From Mesodorylaimus sp. YZB2_4 (Eukaryota; Nematoda; Enoplea; Dorylaimida; Dorylaimidae), in NCBI GenBank assembly GCA_030248295.1, contig JASANH010001361.1, forward strand, positions 62,001-126,000: DNA of 64,000 bases. The letters run 5' to 3'. Both the position numbers and the translations under genes were made by a program. The notes beneath the pieces were generated by a model, which was not told where the DNA came from, searched no databases, and saw only the letters and a list, made by a program, of their open reading frames with translations. Shown in pieces: positions 63,009-64,000 of this stretch (position 1 is the first letter of the stretch; each line of letters starts with the position of its first letter).

Positions 63009-64000
63009 TTAATTAATATATTCCTTCCAATCTCTCCTTGACATGGGCGGCGTCTCGTTCCACTTAGTCCCATAGGCGCATCGGATGTGCTTCATGAAAT
63101 CAGGGACCGCTTTGAATTTCCGACCCGCAATAGTGACAATTTCGTAATTATCCTTGTTGATCTTGCTTCCAGGGCACTTATATAGGGCAAGATGGCGTAG
63201 GAAATATGCATCGAGATAGCCAGTGGCTCTCCAATGGCTGTGCGAAAACTTTGCCTTGCCTGACAGACCAGATTTAATTAGGCGATCAATCTGGAAACTA
63301 CGATCGGCTGCTGTGATCTGCTCAGGGATATACGGCAGAGAGGTCAAACGGATCGGACAAGTTGGGAAGGCGCGCAGTGGCTCAGCATGCCCATCGCCTT
63401 TCCTAAAATATATTATCAAACACTATTTATTCCCGAGCAATTAGGTGCCTACCTGTCCAAATGCGAATATCGCCTTTGACTAAATTCAAAAATCTTAGGC
63501 CACTCTTTAGGCTTTTCAAGATCGATCAGCACGTCAGCGTCTACAGTCCATGGAATCACATCTGCCGATCGAACAGCGCCGAGCAAAGTGCCAAAGACCA
63601 ATCGGTAGTCAATGTTCATTTTGGTCTCCAACACGTCCACAATGTCAAAGAGCACTTGACGAACCCAATTCGAACAATGAATTGGTGATTTCGCCGTGAA
63701 CGCATTCTTCGCCCAAGTGCACCCCAGCCAGTGCTCTATCTGTCTATCGGATTGGTACAACACCAATCGATACAGACCGTAGAAAGGGGGTAATAAAACG
63801 AAATTGCCATCCCAGATCATTCTGAGATTATTGCAAGTCAGGTGGTCTGGTATCGGCACTTGATCCCTGACTATCCGAATATGGGGACAATAAGCTGATC
63901 GACCACTCAGTTCCAAGAACAGTGGAATTCTGCCACTCAATCCTAACTCAATCAACTTGGAATTCGATTCTTTCATTTCCTGTATGAAGTCAACTTTTAT
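63009..64000 (-). CDS. LicD/fukutin-family nucleotidyltransferase-like protein, 5' incomplete
   Basis: Two exons visible: 64000 (open at the window edge) to 63453, and 63402-63009; 305 residues counted from the Met at 63976. A TTCATACAG acceptor-like sequence just upstream of that Met suggests earlier exons. LicD domains carry out phosphosugar or phosphocholine transfer; the animal relatives FKTN and FKRP add ribitol phosphate to alpha-dystroglycan in the Golgi. Signature: FGTLLGAVRSADVIPWTVDA followed by DVLIDLE. This corresponds to G-T-L-L-G-x-x-R...I-P-W-D-x-D-x-D-V, with the first Asp of the acidic cluster replaced by Thr. A conserved C-terminal half follows (GRKFKAVPDFMKHIRCAYGT and a final DWKEYIN). 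Confidence 0.8.

Overview
The window is nuclear DNA from a multicellular animal. Every gene that can be read is split by GT-AG introns, many only 45-60 bp long. The families present include metazoan ones (degenerin/ENaC channels, C-type lectins, Mediator MED19, katanin-interacting protein, fukutin-type LicD transferase). T-rich acceptors ending TTTCAG or TTTTAG and the compact introns look ecdysozoan or nematode-like, but I cannot name the species.

Layout. 1-22 kb, minus strand: two paralogous, unusual genes. Each begins with a signal peptide and a C-type lectin-like domain (CTLD). The complete one (22016 to 6477) continues into about 550 residues of Ser/Thr-rich mucin stalk. It then splices in frame into the ectodomain and second membrane helix of a degenerin/ENaC channel, with no TM1. 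The second (3548 to beyond base 1) has the same CTLD exons, then a pepsin-like segment lacking its catalytic aspartate, then a mucin stalk that runs off the left edge. Their introns are packed with inverted repeats, a TA-flanked transposon, perfect palindromes and a C-rich tract.

22-33 kb: a mostly empty stretch, then a conventional two-exon DEG/ENaC channel (+) and a secreted berberine-bridge-type flavoprotein oxidase (-). 33-35 kb: a Harbinger-type DNA transposon derivative. 35-46 kb: a housekeeping cluster of a FIGNL1-type AAA ATPase (-), RUVBL2/Reptin (-), MED19 (+) and MIA40/CHCHD4 (+), followed by a small secreted cysteine-rich ORF (-).

47-50 kb: two further Harbinger-type elements. 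One is the reciprocal deletion product of the 33-kb copy, so together the two reveal a recent autonomous parent encoding a Myb-like protein and a DDE transposase. 51.8-60 kb: the C-terminal 647 residues of a KATNIP (katanin-interacting protein) gene on the plus strand, with a 2.2-kb inverted-repeat element in its longest intron. 60-63 kb: nothing recognised. 63.0-64 kb: the 3' part of a LicD/fukutin-family gene (-).

The spliced models for the mucin-DEG/ENaC, oxidase, FIGNL1, RUVBL2, MIA40 and KATNIP genes keep reading phase through every junction, and their summed exon lengths are divisible by three. The strongest candidate for something new is the CTLD-mucin-DEG/ENaC fusion with its CTLD-pseudopepsin-mucin sister.
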